Shown: positions 1 through 12,500, numbered from the stretch's first letter. The stretch is 64,000 nucleotides of DNA from Scilla litardierei (GCA_030789695.1 CM061133.1:99901128-99965127), one strand, 5' to 3'. Program-made: numbers and translations. The notes: generated by a model not told the origin, from the sequence alone.

Positions 1-719
1 ACATGTTGTTTAGTAGAAAACATACCATAAACTTTGCTCTAATAGAATCTAAACTCCAAATCTATTAACCAAATAATTATATTGAAGTGAATGCACGTAG
101 CAGCATGCAACTATTAAGGCTTGATTCATGATAATAACAATATGAAGCCAAAAGGTTAAATTACAGGCACAGTTCAGCATTAATAATCATCATATACAGC
201 ATCATTAAGCAAAAATACATGCGAAATCAAGGTTATATACAAAGTAGGCAAGGCTAGGGTCTTACCCTGGAATGGATATGTGACTTCCAGATGCTTGCCA
301 GTTGGAATATGGTTTTTTGCTTGTACGCTACTCAAACAAAATGAAACGTAAATGCAAACAAAGTTGGGGTTGTTCCCTAGTCTAAATCGGAGCTCTATCA
401 CTTGGCTTCTTCCATGGTTGTTAGTAACTGCTTGTTGCTGATTGTAGGCCATCAACAGCTCATACTGAATAATTTGACAAATGGGTAAAGGTATATGGCT
501 AAAGATAATTTGACAAAGCAGCTAATAACTCCCCTAAAAATTTTACCAGATGTTATCTAGCATATATGGCTAAAGACATATAATAACTCCCCTAAAAATT
601 TATGCTCACTCCTATTCTCTTTTCTACCTCCTATTCATGCCAGGCACACCCAAAACATCTAATAATCCATCAAAAGTTGAAGGGTTCTCTGAACAGAGAC
701 AGATATGTTGGTTGGCCAA

Positions 720-1050
720 TTGAAGAAGAAACAAATATTCATTTTCTATATTCAGGACAAACTCTTCGAGGACAAATATTCAGGACAAATATTTTCCTAG
801 CAAAGTACAAAGGAAGATAGTTGCAAATATTCCTAGCAAAGACAAATATCTTCATTAGCACTCTTAAGGACAAATATTCAGGACATAAAAGAAACAGCTA
901 ATACAAAGTCTGTGAATATTCAGGACAAATATTCATTTTCTATATTTCATTTAATGGTTTTATTTTTTTATTTTTTAGAAGAAACAAATATTCAGGTTTA
1001 GAAGAAACAAATATTCAGGACAATGTCTGTGAATATTTACTTAAATATTG
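720..1050. repeat. Interspersed ACAAATATTCAGGA repeat
   Basis: The word ACAAATATTC, often extended to ACAAATATTCAGGA, recurs about ten times with irregular spacing between 720 and 1020 and again near 1119. Longer words such as AGAAGAAACAAATATTCAG occur twice close together (978 and 1000). It looks like a locally amplified, imperfect short repeat rather than coding sequence. Confidence 0.6.
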
Positions 1051-1272
1051 CCAGCATTTTCTTAAATAAACTCACCAAACATAAGAATTTGTAAAACCTT
1101 GGTTTTCATATGCCAGAAACAAATATTCAGGTTTAGAAGAAACAAATTTCATGCAGACCTTGCATGATAATAACATGTGAAGTATGGTTTTTATCCATGC
1201 TTGACACTTGAAAATTTTGGCACATGAGTGATACTCAGAAGATCTCTGATGCTTGGTGGTTGTGATTAAAAC

Positions 1273-2010
1273 AGAAGCATCAAGATAGGAGAAGGAGAAA
1301 ATCATGGTTGTGATTAAATTGCAAAAGGTCAGAATAGTTACCTGCGGATCAAAACAGAAGCATCAATACCCGTGCAAGAGAGGAGATTACATGCGGATCA
1401 CAAGTGAGATTACCTGAGGAGATTACCGGAGGATATTAATTGAGAAGTGATAAAAGTTAGTTAATCCACAGAGAAGAAGAAATGATGAATTTGTGGTCGG
1501 AAGAAGAAATGGGAATTTGTGGAAATGATGAAGATAGAAGTCTGTTGCCCACTAAAAGTCGAGGATGAGAGAACGTGAAAATGAGTAAGCCTCAAATATT
1601 TCTGAAACCGAGAACGTGAAATTGAAGATTTCATTCATAATCTGTAAAAAAATTTTGAAACCTTGGATGATTAAATGTAGCATCATGTTCATAAATCACA
1701 GACCAAATGAGAGTAATCATCAAAGTATGGTTTGTAGCAATGCATCACAGACCAAATGAATTGCCATTTTAATGTTTTAATCTCTATGTTTGTCAGTAAC
1801 ATGAACCCGTGCCCTAGGTCAGTAACATGAATTACCATTTATGGCTGTGATTGAACCCGTGACATGTTAGTAACAATGAGAAAGGGAATTTATGGTTGTG
1901 AGTAAATTGCAAATTGTCCGAAATTTTAATGAAATTGATTAAAACAGAAGCATCAAGATAGGAGGAGGAAAAAACAGAGAGGAGATTACCCGAGTATTAC
2001 CAGTGCACTC
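1273..2010. repeat. Diverged direct repeats about 0.6 kb apart
   Basis: Several phrases occur twice in the same order: ACAGAAGCATCAAGATAGGA (near 1272 and 1945), TGGTTGTGA plus TAAATTGCAAA (near 1304 and 1883), and AGAGAGGAGATTAC (near 1378 and 1977). The phrase CACAGACCAAATGA also occurs twice, at 1697 and 1746. The order and spacing suggest an old segmental duplication or the decayed ends of one element. Confidence 0.45.
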
Positions 2011-2381
2011 CGGAAATGATTAAAACATCAAATCGATTAACTGAGGAGATAACCTGATAACAGAGAACATAAAGTTAAACACCAGAGAACAGAACGTCTT
2101 GGTGGAGAACGCAGCGAGAGAGAGGAGATTACAGGAGGCGAAGAGAACGTATTGGTGGAGAACGCAGAGAGGAAGGACGGGGTTGGAAGTTGCCAAACAG
2201 GAGAAAGCATCTGTTGTTTTGCAGTTTTTATGCAGTTTTTTTTGGGAGAGACGTCATTCTTTATGCAGTTTTTGTAACGGGAAAAAAAGACGTTTTTTAC
2301 TGACGGGGAATTGTGGCAGTTTTTATGTAGTTTTTAATGGCAGTTTTTAGATTGTCCTAGTCATGTCCTAGTCATATTGTT

Positions 2382-3331
2382 GTGAGACACATAGGACAAA
2401 AGGGGACACGTAGGACAGAATTTGAAAAGGGTCCTGAATTGTATAAGAGATATAAGGATGCATTTGTTATATATACGGAAGAGCATTATAAGTGCACAGA
2501 TGCTCCTACCATTGATGATTGGAATAAAGCTGAAATGATAACAATATTCTTAAAATCTTTTGTAGACACAACTGAAGTATTTTCTGGTTGCAAATATCCT
2601 ACTGCTAATCTGTGTATTTCAAGAAAATTTGGACCATTCGGAATGTTTTAGAAGATGAAGCTTTAAATGGTGATGAAATTGTCAAAACATTGGCATTAGA
2701 AATGCAAAGAAAGTTTTAAAAATATTGGAATGGATGCAATAAAATTCTAACTATTGCATCTATTTTGGATTCTAGATCAAAATTGGCTTATATCGAGTAT
2801 AAGTATTTCAATGCATTTGGAGATGAAATGTATGGAAAAAGGTTAGAGAACTTAAAGACTTTTTTCATCAAATATATGATCAATATGAGAGGTTGGCTTA
2901 AAAAGGATCATGCTGGTGATATATGTATCTGAGCAACAAGTATAGAATCGAACTCTTCTTACAGTTTGACAAGAAAATCAGACCTGGATTTTGCAAATTT
3001 TTGGTCCCAAAATGCTATGAAAAGAGCTAAAAGGAACGAGGTCGATAGCTATTTAGAGGAAAATTTACTTCCTCATATGTCAGATGTAGATTTTAATATT
3101 TTAGATTGGTGAAAGAAGAATGCAGCAATTTATCCAGTTCTTTTGAAAATGGCTCGAGATGTCTTAGCAATACCGGTATCTACTGTTTCATCAGAGTCAA
3201 CTTTTAGTGGTGGAGGCAGAGTTGTGGATCAATATCATAGCCGACTGAGTTCAACCACTGTAGAAGCTTTGGTATGTACGCAAGATTGGCTCCAAAATGA
3301 GTATTATATAGGTAACAATCAATATATTTAA
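2382..3331 (+). pseudogene. hAT-family transposase, C-terminal half, broken
   Basis: Translation in shifting plus frames matches the C-terminal half of plant hAT transposases (RICESLEEPER/DAYSLEEPER type). It runs from the RNase-H-fold region (WNKAEMITIFLKSF near 2520) through a region with VDSYLEENLLP, to the dimerisation region (3143-3331) with SSESTFSGGGRVVDQYHSRL. The family encodes DNA cut-and-paste enzymes acting in the nucleus. The BED zinc finger and N-terminal part are absent. Several frame changes and stops break the reading frame, including a TGA at about 3110 where relatives carry tryptophan. It cannot make an active enzyme. No intact left terminal repeat was found; a right end lies near 5602. 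Confidence 0.85.
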
Positions 3332-5602
3332 AATGTTTATATTCTATTTGTATTTCATTAAATGTTAATATAAACATAGTAGCATTGAATTTGATGTTAT
3401 GCAGATGAAAGTGAAGTTTCTTTATCATCTTCTGACTCCTCCTTTTTGGATGAAGGAATAATATACGAGTGCTTAGCAGAATAAATTCAAAGAATCTTGT
3501 AGGTAATCTATCAGAATAAATTTAAAGCCCATTAAAATAATTTATTTGCATTGTTGTATTTAAGTTGATCTGATCCTTTTCTAAATATCAATTCATGCAG
3601 ATTGTATCAAGTGCTATTATTGGCACTGGCTGAAAATGAACTTGCACTGGCGGGAAGTTGAACTTGGACTGGGACTTGAAATTCAAGCCTAATTTGATAT
3701 TCTTCCCTTGAATATTTCAGTTTGATATTAGTCTCTTACATTTGTTACACTAAATTCGATCATGGCTAGGGATTTTTGGCAACTAAATATGTTGAATTAC
3801 TCCAATGCTTAACCTTTACTTAATAGTTGTGCATGTGCATGTAGCTTTTGTGTGTTGAATCATTGTGTATGTGGCATGCATATATTTGTGAACCAACTGG
3901 TTGTGGCCCTAACTCCTAAGGATAATTTCATTAGAATATTTTTACGATATTGGAGAAGTCAGCAAACACTCTCTATGGGAAAATAGATCAGATTGAAAGC
4001 ATTGGAAGTACCATGAAATCTGAGCATCAGTTCAATGTTCATGATGGTTGTTGGCTCTTCTTCAGTAATTGATGTAGTAAATGATATTTTTATGTGCTAA
4101 TTACATTATATATGTGATTCTGTTCATTTAGATGGCAGGTTGAGATTGATACAAACAAGCTTCTTGGCATCAGAAATGACATGGAGTTTGCAAGTGAGTT
4201 AATGAGGGAGGAGTATGTCTTGCTTCTGCCCGGTTAGACTGAAAAATGCCAAAAATTATCTTGCCAAAACAAAACATGTGAAGCCATTTCGCTGCTAATT
4301 GCTTGTGAACACAATTACTTAATTCCTTTCATATTCTCTGTCACGGAAAAGATTCTCGGTTGGTAAATACATGTGATTCATAATAATTTATTTGGGCATT
4401 TGTTTGGGCAATTTGTTTAATCATTGGGTATGAATTTGGCTAGCATATCAATCGGAAGTAGCAATTTGTTTGGGCATAGTCATTGCATCCTTGTTTAATT
4501 GACAAGTTTGATGTTTATGCTGTTTGTATTTTGTGATACAGGTTTCTTGGTTGATAACCATGTTCTCCATGGGCCTGAGTGATGCATGAGTAATGATATT
4601 GGATCCAGGTTCAGCAGTTGAGCTTGAAGCTTCTGACTCTTCAACTCCGGTGGCAACTTCAACTTCAACTTCACCAAATGTCAGCAAGAACTTACAAAAG
4701 GCGGCTATTGAATTTGATATTGTCATGTTTTCTGCGATATTCTTGTTTCTTTGCAGGGTCTAAAGCAATTTATGGAAACTATTGAGTCGGGAAATTAAGA
4801 CAGGACCCAGACAAAAGCAAACTTTCATAGCAACATTAATTCCATAGGCAATCTAAAGGGCTTGTACAGGTCCCAACTCGCCTCTTTTCTTATGAGAAAT
4901 TCTCTTTAGCTGCTTGGACTTTACCAAATGTATCAACGTTAGTATTTAATATATGACGTAATGAGAGCATGATATAAATGAGATTCGTTTTTTATAGCAC
5001 TTTTAGGTTATGCCTCTGTATCTGTTCTCTTTTCACTAATTATTCATTTTCTTTCGCAGGACTGCTTCCATCAAGTGCACATGAGAAGGTCATCTGTATA
5101 GAAACATACCAGTTTCCTTTTTGTATATCATTTTAGTTGAGATAGGCTCAAAAAATTTGAGTGAAATATGATTTCTATCCCAGGATGATACCTTGATGTT
5201 GTGTGCAATCTTCAGTATAAACTTTGCCACTCTTTAATAAGTTTCTACTTCAGTTTGAAACATTCAGTGGACTTGGTGTCATGGTTCTGATACATATTCT
5301 AATATGTATAGAGTAATGTTTGTACAGAGTATATACAATGCTTCATTTTAGTCAAATTACAATGTTGGTTGACTATGACAGCCGAGTATTAATTTAACTA
5401 TGACATATTTTATGACATGTTTGTTGTATTATTCTTAATGTTTTATTGTAATTTTATTAGACGCCCAATGGGCAGGCCCAAAGCCCTCATTAAACCCATT
5501 TGGACATTCTAAAAAAGCCCATTTGGGCTTTGGGCCGACCCGAAAGCCCGTCCATTTCAATTGGGCATCTATTTGGCCCGGCCCGGCTCATTCTCATCCC
5601 TA
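2382..5602 (+). mobile_element. Degenerate hAT transposon with right terminus
   Basis: The transposase remnant at 2382-3331 is followed by about 2.2 kb of non-coding sequence that ends at 5602. There the minus strand reads TAGGGATGAGAATGAGCC followed by runs of GGGCCGGGCC and GGCCCAAAGCCC (5460-5602). This is the usual shape of a plant hAT terminal and subterminal repeat. The left terminal repeat and the 8-bp target duplication were not found, so the left border is only the first recognisable coding base. The right end may belong to a different hAT copy; linkage to the transposase is inferred from proximity. Confidence 0.6.
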
Positions 5603-6044
5603 TTTTCAGTATCGGCCGATACTGAATGGTATTGGTCAGTTTCGGCCGATACCAGCCGAAACTGACTGATAACTTTCAGTACCGGTCGAAGACGGAGGAA
5701 GAATAATGTGTAATTAAATAAAAATTCTCTAAAAACCCAAAAAAAATTCGTGAATCAATAAGTTGCATAGAAATCTCGGTTAAAAGAGAGGAGAAAACTC
5801 GAGGGTTTCGGCTTGAAAATGACGAAGAATTAGATGAAGAAGAGGCAGAACTAAGAAAAAATTGCTGAAAAAAGGAAGAAAATGGACAAAAGATAGATGA
5901 TGAAAAAATTGAACTCACCTCATCGCGTCGCCGCCTCGTCGAACCTACCTCCTGCCTCGTCGAACCCGCCTCGACCATTTAGCATGAGAGTAAGAGAGAG
6001 AGAGAAAGACGTCCGAGTCACCTTTCAAGAGAAGCTACGTTCTT

Positions 6045-6255
6045 TTAAAAGGCAAACTTGTAAATAAGTGGTATGTGCGTAAAGTAAAACAGTCGGTACG
6101 AATATCAAGCGGATATTTTGTGGCAACCCTGTAAATAAGTGGCATGTGTACAAAGCAAAATGGTGGGTGCGCAAAGCAACGCCCATCGATTTTTTGGCAA
6201 ACTTGTAAATAAGTGGTATGTGCGCAAGGCAAAATGGTGGGTGCGCAATGCAAGC
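6045..6255. repeat. Three-copy imperfect tandem repeat
   Basis: A unit of roughly 70-80 bp containing GGCAAACTTGTAAATAAGTG, GTATGTGCG and CAAAATGGTGGGTGCGCAA appears three times (starting near 6051, 6121 and 6195). It lies inside the DNA element at 5603-7022, and related words (TGGCAAACTTGCAA) occur in the family member at 20580-22842. Confidence 0.7.
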
Positions 6256-6439
6256 TTTAGAATCTGTTCATTTATCTAATATTTAGTATTTAAGTACCAA
6301 ACTTTAGGTATTTAGTATTTGATATGATTGCGAACTCAAATTTAGTTTATCTATTTAGTATTTAGTATTTGATAGTATATGATTAATATTTTAGTTTGTT
6401 AAGTATTTAATAGTATTTGATAGGTTTAGATTTAAGCAA

Positions 6440-7015
6440 GTTTTGATGTCTCGGTTTCGGTTTTTGTTTCGGTCTCCCGAAAATTTAGGTTTCAGTATCG
6501 GTATCGTCCGTTTCGGCGGTTTCGAAAGTAAGTTTCGATTCGTCCATATCGGTAGTTTCAAAAATTGTAAGTTACATGTAGCTAACAATATTAGTTAAAA
6601 TTTGTTACTAATCAGATATGGCAAACTAATAAAGATAATTTGTAATTTATAACATAATTATGAACGATATTAGTTAAAAATATGTTATTCATGTTAACCA
6701 TTTAGCTAAAAACACTCTCTCGTTAGTTTCGGTCTCGTTACCCACCGAGACCGAAACGATACTGTCGATACCCAAGGGTATCAGCCGAAACCTCAAACCT
6801 TGTATTTAAGAACCTCTGAAACCATCAATGTGTGTATATAGTATATGCATATTTAAAGTATCTCTGAAACCAAAATCGATAACCGAAACGAAACTACCGA
6901 AACTAGCGATACGGACGAAAACGAAACTTGCTTTCAAAACTGCCGAAACGGACGATACCAGTACCGAAACCTAAATTTTGGGAACAACGATACCGAGACC
7001 GAACCCGATACCTAA
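6440..7015. repeat. Inverted repeat arms of the DNA element
   Basis: The plus-strand block at about 6440-6570 (TCGGTTTCGG, AAAATTTAGGTTTC, ATCGTCCGTTTCGG, AAGTTTCG) matches the reverse complement of about 6885-7015 in the same order. The arms are about 120 bp and imperfect, separated by some 320 bp of AT-rich spacer. This is a foldback arrangement consistent with transposon ends. Confidence 0.7.
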
Positions 7016-7317
7016 AACCTTGGTTAGGAGTGTGCTATAAGAAGCCCACGATATACCATTAATATGTTTCATTCTGCATTAAGAGCAGATATTAGGCGTG
7101 AGATGCTTCCACATACCGTAAGCAATGTGCAGGAATCATTTAATCTATCCTTAAATTTGGAATCCATAACCGTCCTCATAGACAAAAGGCATATTTTATA
7201 AAGTCAGGAAGCAATTTAAGTGACCAAATGACAATATGACTAAATCAAAAACTAAAGTTGTTAAAGATATAAATGGAAATTCTATGGGTGAAGAACTATT
7301 ACAATAAAAACCTATAG

Positions 7318-8000
7318 ATGCAATATTTCAAATGGCATGGCTTTGGTCATTTTGCTAGTCAGTGTCCTAATAAAACCCGACTTGTGGGACAGATCAATAA
7401 TGATCAATGTTATCAATGGCGAATGGCGGCCTATAGCGGTGAGCCAAAATCCGCCATAAAGGGGCCATGCCATTCCGCCATGGCGGCCGTGGCGGCGCCA
7501 TTTGTGATTAGGCCAAATGGTTGGCGAATTGTGATTAAGCCAAAAGGGGGCCACGCCATTCCGCAATGACGGCCGTGGCGGCGCCATTTGATAACACTGA
7601 TAATGATGATGAATTAATTGAAGAAGAATATATTCCTGAGGATACTGATATTACAGACGATGAAGAGAATTTACGTCCCAATTACAAGTCATTAGGTGTC
7701 TAGTTGCTACATCTAGGAATGAGGTTGATTAGCAAAGAACAATTGTTGGAAACAAAATCTAAACCTCATCCACAACCTTATAAAATTACATAGTGTTGAT
7801 AAATCACATTTTGTTACCCAACGTTACTTTGTGCCAATCCAGATTTCGAGCTATCACGATGGTATTTGGTGTGATGTCATATATATATATGATTCACATA
7901 CTTTGCTAGGTACGCATTATCTGTATGATTTAGATTTACACATTCTGACATATCAAATACACATTTATATTTGGAGGAAAGAAAACTGTGTTGACCGCTT
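7318..8000 (+). pseudogene. Ty3/gypsy gag zinc knuckle and protease relic
   Basis: At 7318-7374 the translation reads as a CCHC-type zinc knuckle region (HGFGHFASQCPNKT, with the first cysteine replaced by tyrosine). After a MITE insertion (7405-7599) an acidic linker follows. At 7800-7935 a sequence like VTQRYFVPIQISSYHDGIWC then HTLLG resembles the region after the aspartic protease of plant Ty3/gypsy elements. Stops and frame changes are frequent, so this is a dead relic. In live elements these parts bind RNA and mature the polyprotein. The reverse transcriptase and most of the integrase expected downstream are missing. Confidence 0.7.
7405..7599. mobile_element. 195-bp hAT-type MITE with 8-bp target duplication
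   Basis: The ends are inverted repeats: CAATGTTATCAATGGCG on the left and, read on the minus strand, CAGTGTTATCAAATGGCG on the right. They are flanked by a perfect 8-bp direct repeat, ATAATGAT, at 7397-7404 and 7600-7607. TIRs starting CARTG and 8-bp duplications are hallmarks of hAT elements. The interior is GC-rich and contains two direct copies of a block with GGCGGCCGTGGCGGCGCCAT (near 7481 and 7570). It is inserted in the gypsy relic. Confidence 0.88.
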
Positions 8001-8039
8001 GTAGACCCAAGAATATAATTGAGAATCAAAAGAACGGGT

Positions 8040-8640
8040 TAATCCTTAATCACCCACTAACTCAAATATTTATCATGTGAATCACAGTTTCTTTAAGTTT
8101 AGCTTTGACCTTATTCCTAATGTATTTTATGAGCATTTTGCATATGATTTGACTGCTTTGCATATCGAGACTTATGAAATTTTTACAATTAACAATAATA
8201 CCCACAAGTCTGCTGCAAGTCTGCTGCATGATCAAAGAGAAATTTACAGAAATTTACAGTTATGGATGACGAGATGATTAGAGTTTGCCTAGGGAGGTTC
8301 GTACTAGAACCAATGAGGAGGCTTTGCATGCATTATTTAGGTTCTCGACGAGCTTTACCAAGTGATGATCATGATGTAAGTGAGTCGAGTATTTCATAGA
8401 AGCTTGAGGAGATTTGAACATATCAAGTTTATCATCCCAGATCCTCCACATCATACCAACAACGTTTTATATGCTTTCACTTCTTTTTGTTATTTGGAAA
8501 AAATTTCTAGAAGATATTCTTCTACAGATGTACATCCTATTATATCACCGGTTATACTATTTTTATCGATGTTCACCGGGTGATGAAGTTCTTAAGGCGG
8601 AGGGTATAATCGAGACTAATTAAATTTCAAATAGAGTCCT
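8040..8640 (+). pseudogene. Ty3/gypsy integrase C-terminal relic
   Basis: Fragments such as VFYEHFAYDLTALHIETYEI (8113-8172) and a downstream stretch around 8265-8340 resemble the C-terminal integrase region of plant gypsy polyproteins, where the chain passes from the catalytic core to the GPY/F module. Frames change several times and stops interrupt every frame. Together with the gag/protease relic 100 bp upstream this implies an internal deletion of the reverse transcriptase, RNase H and integrase core. The family assignment is moderate; exact boundaries are not defined. Confidence 0.5.
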
Positions 8641-8803
8641 TTTTAATTTTATATGTGGAGATAAAGTTTGAGTCTTTTGAGTCTTCAAGTTATTTTGAGT
8701 CTTTTGATTATTTTGATTATTTTATTGAGTATGAGTTCTCAAGTCTTTTAGTTATTCTGAATCTTTTATTTATTTAAAGAGTTTTTAAGTATTCTAGAAT
8801 TCT

Positions 8804-8915
8804 AGTCCAATATTGGATTGGGTTTTTAAAAATCAAGTTGTAAGCATATTTAAAAAGGCAGTCCTATATTGGATTGGGTTTTTAAAAATCAAGTTGTAAG
8901 CATATTTAAAAATGC
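8804..8915. repeat. 56-bp tandem duplication
   Basis: Two near-identical 56-bp units start at 8804 and 8860. Each begins AGTCC(A/T)ATATTGGATTGGG and contains AAAATCAAGTTGTAAGCATA. The high identity means the duplication is younger than the surrounding gypsy relic. Confidence 0.85.
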
Positions 8916-9405
8916 CACAAATTCATTTGTTTTGGTAGAAAATCAATGAATAGAAATTTTAGGGTAAACTTTTTGTTTCTCCAAAAAATTAAATATTTTG
9001 CATTGGTATGCGAGAGTGGGCTTGGTTGCCTAGGAGAGAAGTCTGAAAATTATCCACGTGTGAGGCGTGCGAGTCAGTGATCGTAAGATTTTCGGGGTGC
9101 AAGATATGAAAAGTTATCAATTTTTGAGCTTTCTTCTCCAAATTCCTACCACATCCCTTCCCGCTTCCAACCTGCGCCAATGTCACACATGTTGGAAAAG
9201 CACTATCTCAAGTGTGTACATAGTTGAACCATCATGTTCTTAACATCATCAAATAACAAATAATTAGTATATATAATTAAAATATAATTGATGAGTGCAT
9301 GTGATTATATGGGCATATGTATGCAGAGAATATAATAAAGACATCGCTCATTTGTGCATTTATACAATTAGATTTAAAAAATGTCTTGGAAATATATACA
9401 CAAAC

Positions 9406-9513
9406 CTTATATCTGAGGTGATCAGTATCGACAAGGTTCCACTGCCGCCGGCATTTTTCATAACTCCAACCATTTCCTTCTCGAGGAAAGTCTATCCATT
9501 CTGGATGACCAAA
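9406..9513 (-). CDS. SBE1 exon 9, last exon found
   Basis: The exon is 108 bp (36 codons), bordered by AGTTTG preceded by TTGTAG and followed by GTTTGTGT. It encodes [13 protein letters not shown], the GW variant of the usual [23 protein letters not shown]. In relatives the protein continues for about 170 residues (YMNAFD, VVFERGDLVFVFNFHP and the C-terminal all-beta domain). I looked for these on the minus strand down to position 1 and did not find them. Confidence 0.95.
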
Positions 9514-12500
9514 CTACAATAATCATAATGTCAGAAGATACCATAATGGTTTACAAGCTAGTGGAAATGAACAACTAAAATAAACCATTGGTGACAATAT
9601 GCAGCCTGCTGTAATATTGCAGGTAAACTTTAGATATTCTGCCTTTGAATTTGGGTTTCTTTTATCATTCTGATTAGTGAAAATACCAAAACTAGGCTCA
9701 ATTACCTATACCTCAGTAACTGCAACAAAGAACATTGTGAATATTACCTTTTAGCAATGGCCTTACTACAAGGACAATTGTTATTTGAATTATCTCCAAG
9801 ACCATATCATTATACTACCGCATATGTAAAAGTCTCAGAACTGAGACAATTACACTTAACTGGCCTAATTAGCTTTCAACTAACTGTTCAATACCATTTT
9901 GTTACACTTAAACTAGTCTTGACAAGTGTGCAGACTGCAGATAATGTAAGGTATAATATGCTACCCGACATTGAATGAGAGATTCATCATAAAGTATAAA
10001 TTTTTGCTCAACAATGGATCTAAAAATGACTTGCAGACTATTGTGATTTTCTTGCCCAACATGCTTAATGCATCCCAGCTTCTCTTGAAAAAATTATTGC
10101 CAAATGCAAGATCAATCTTCAGCTGGGAGCTCAGGAAATTGATAAAGATCATGAAACATTTACCTCATTTCCCATAAAATTTAGATAGCCGTCCCCTCCT
10201 AACGCCATGGTTATGAAGTGAATCATCTACATAAATATAACTTGGTGATTTAAATATCAAGAAATAAGAATGGAGCCAAGAATCAACAAAACATATTTCG
10301 ATTTAACTAGAAAAAAGGTAAAAATAAAAACTAACCTTGTGTAGTGCAATCCCTCGTTCAACTACAGGCGAAGCAGGTTGCAAATCAGACATGCCAAAGT
10401 ATATTTCTGCATCCATTAGGAGAAAGGAAAAAGACTTGTCTCCCACAATGGCCTGTAGATGGAAGCAATATGTTCTGATTCAAACAGTTATCAAAGGTAT
10501 AACCAGATCAGAGATATTTAGAAAATTCATATATTCTGATCATTCACATTGTAGTTAAGTAGTTTGACTACAAAAGACAAACGTATTTTACTTATTTAAA
10601 GTATAAGTTGATGACATTTAGGATCATAGAGGTACTGGTGATTAAGAGGAGATAATATGTATCATTATTAGTTGAATATAGTTTCATAAGCTATATCACA
10701 CTGGTTATCTAATGACACATGTCCCTATTTTCTATATTAAAAAATTATAATTTTGTTTCCAAAGTTCCAACCACTTGCATCATTCTTTACCAATTCAAAA
10801 ATCATGAGCATGGAATCATATGCCAGGAACATTGTAGGATAACTAAAATTAAGTTCATCCTTTTTAGAAAGTCCTATTAAACTACCTGATCATGACTTTC
10901 TGCATATGCAACACACTTTTCAGTGTATCTCCTGTTTGTTAAAGTCCAGGCAATATCTTTCATAGACCATTCTGTGTCTTTCTTGTTCTTCAAATAGTCA
11001 ATCCACTTGTCTGGAATTCCCATTGCCAACCGATAATCGAAGCCCACTCCACCTTCATGGACTGGACGACATAAAGCAGGCATACCAGAAACATCTTCGG
11101 CAATGATTGTTGCATCTGGCAAGATATTATGAACCAAATGATTTGCCAACATCATATAAACAACAGCATCCACATCTGTTGCCTCGCTGAAATACTCCTT
11201 GAAATTTCCAGTAAAAACCATGTGGATTCCATGATGGTGATACAACATAGAAGTAACTCCATCAAATCGAAAACCATCAAACATGTATTCTTCCGACCAC
11301 CATCTCAAATTAGATAGAAGAAAACGAAGGACTTCCCAGTTAGCATAGTTAAATAATCGGCTATCCCAAAGTTGATGGTTACCACGCTCTCCAGTATGAA
11401 AATAGGAATCTTGAGTGTTTTGCCCAACATCAAATCCATTAAGACCATCAGTAACATTGTTGCTTGCATGGCTGTGGACAACATCCATCAGAACACGTAG
11501 ACCTAATCCGTGGGCTTTGTCAATCAGATACTTGAGGTCCTCGGGTGTTCCAGATCTGCTGCTAACAGCAAAGAAGTTTGTAACATGATACCCAAAGGAT
11601 GCATAATAGGAATGTTCCATGATAGCCATTAATTGGACTGTGTTATAGTTATTTGCTCTTATGCGAGGCAGAACTTTGTCAGCAAAATCTCTGTATGAGT
11701 TTATACGGGGTTCTGAACTACTCATCCCAACATGGGCTTCATATATACGAGGAGCTGCAGGGTTTGGAGGACGGACGTACTTAAATATGTGCCTGCACAA
11801 ATAAACAGAATAAGTGATATAATTCTACGTTTAGAATGTTCCCGTCTGATATGCATTGCTGATGCATCATATATCAGATTATAGGAAATAAAACTTCATT
11901 CCCCATCTGACCTTTCTGAAGGCGGTGGATCCCAGTAAACACCATCATAGGGGGCAGCAAATCGAGTAGGCTCCACGGTGGCATATTTGATCCATGCTGG
12001 AATACGATCAACCCATATTCCATTGCCATGTTTAAATCGAAATTTAACCTTTGAATTGTGAGGAATAGCCGGCATGCCACCAGAATCAGGAATTTCGATC
12101 TTCCAGACACCAAACTCACTTCTTTCCATTCTATGATTAGACCCATCCCAACCATTGAAATCTCCAATGAGATGTGCTTCCCTACAAACAAAACCAGACT
12201 CCACATTACATACATCGAATCGTTTTCTTTAACATTGACTTAGCCACACGTTACTGTGTATGATTAGATTCAGGAGAATGTAGTGCCTGGAAGACGTCAT
12301 CTGCTACCAAGGCAGTGAACATAAAAATCTGCCTGTCAAGAATGAGAACATATTTTTCTGATGTGCACTGTAAACACTATGCAAAGTTTACTATTTAGTT
12401 CTCAAATGAGTAAATGACACACTCAAATAAATTTTCCATGTTTTCTAGTTTTGTGGTTTGCTTTTGAAAACCAATGTGCCTAGTGATACATGAAAAAATG

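Larger units (their letters stand above)
1..2381. other. Anonymous AT-rich flank, no supported gene
   Basis: I see no convincing coding sequence here. Around 245-350 on the minus strand a short open stretch ends in a good-looking donor (CCATTCCAG followed by GTAAGA), which could be an exon edge or chance. The SBE1 gene further right is transcribed towards this region, but I could not find its missing 3' exons in it. The stretch holds two sets of diverged repeats listed separately. Poly-purine tracts and repeated GAGGAGATTAC words between 1370 and 2130 suggest an old, decayed repeat. Confidence 0.5.
5603..7022. mobile_element. Non-autonomous DNA element remnants, CAAGGTTT ends
   Basis: This stretch starts with GTATCGGCCGATAC-type words at 5610-5680 and is full of degenerate GGTTTCGGT / ACCGAAACC motifs. 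Two right-hand ends read, on the minus strand, CAAGGTTTGAGGTTTCGGC (terminus 6802) and CAAGGTTTTAGGTATCGG (terminus 7022). A block at 6440-6570 is repeated in inverted orientation at 6885-7015. The same motifs and internal repeats recur at 20580-22842. CAAGG ends would fit hAT-type termini, but the 8-bp target duplications could not be paired, so the superfamily is uncertain. No transposase is encoded. Confidence 0.6.

Noticed and set aside
5676..5978. Ser-rich minus-strand frame of 100 codons
   Set aside because: It lies in a non-autonomous DNA element, is dominated by TTC/TCT-like low complexity, and has no motif.
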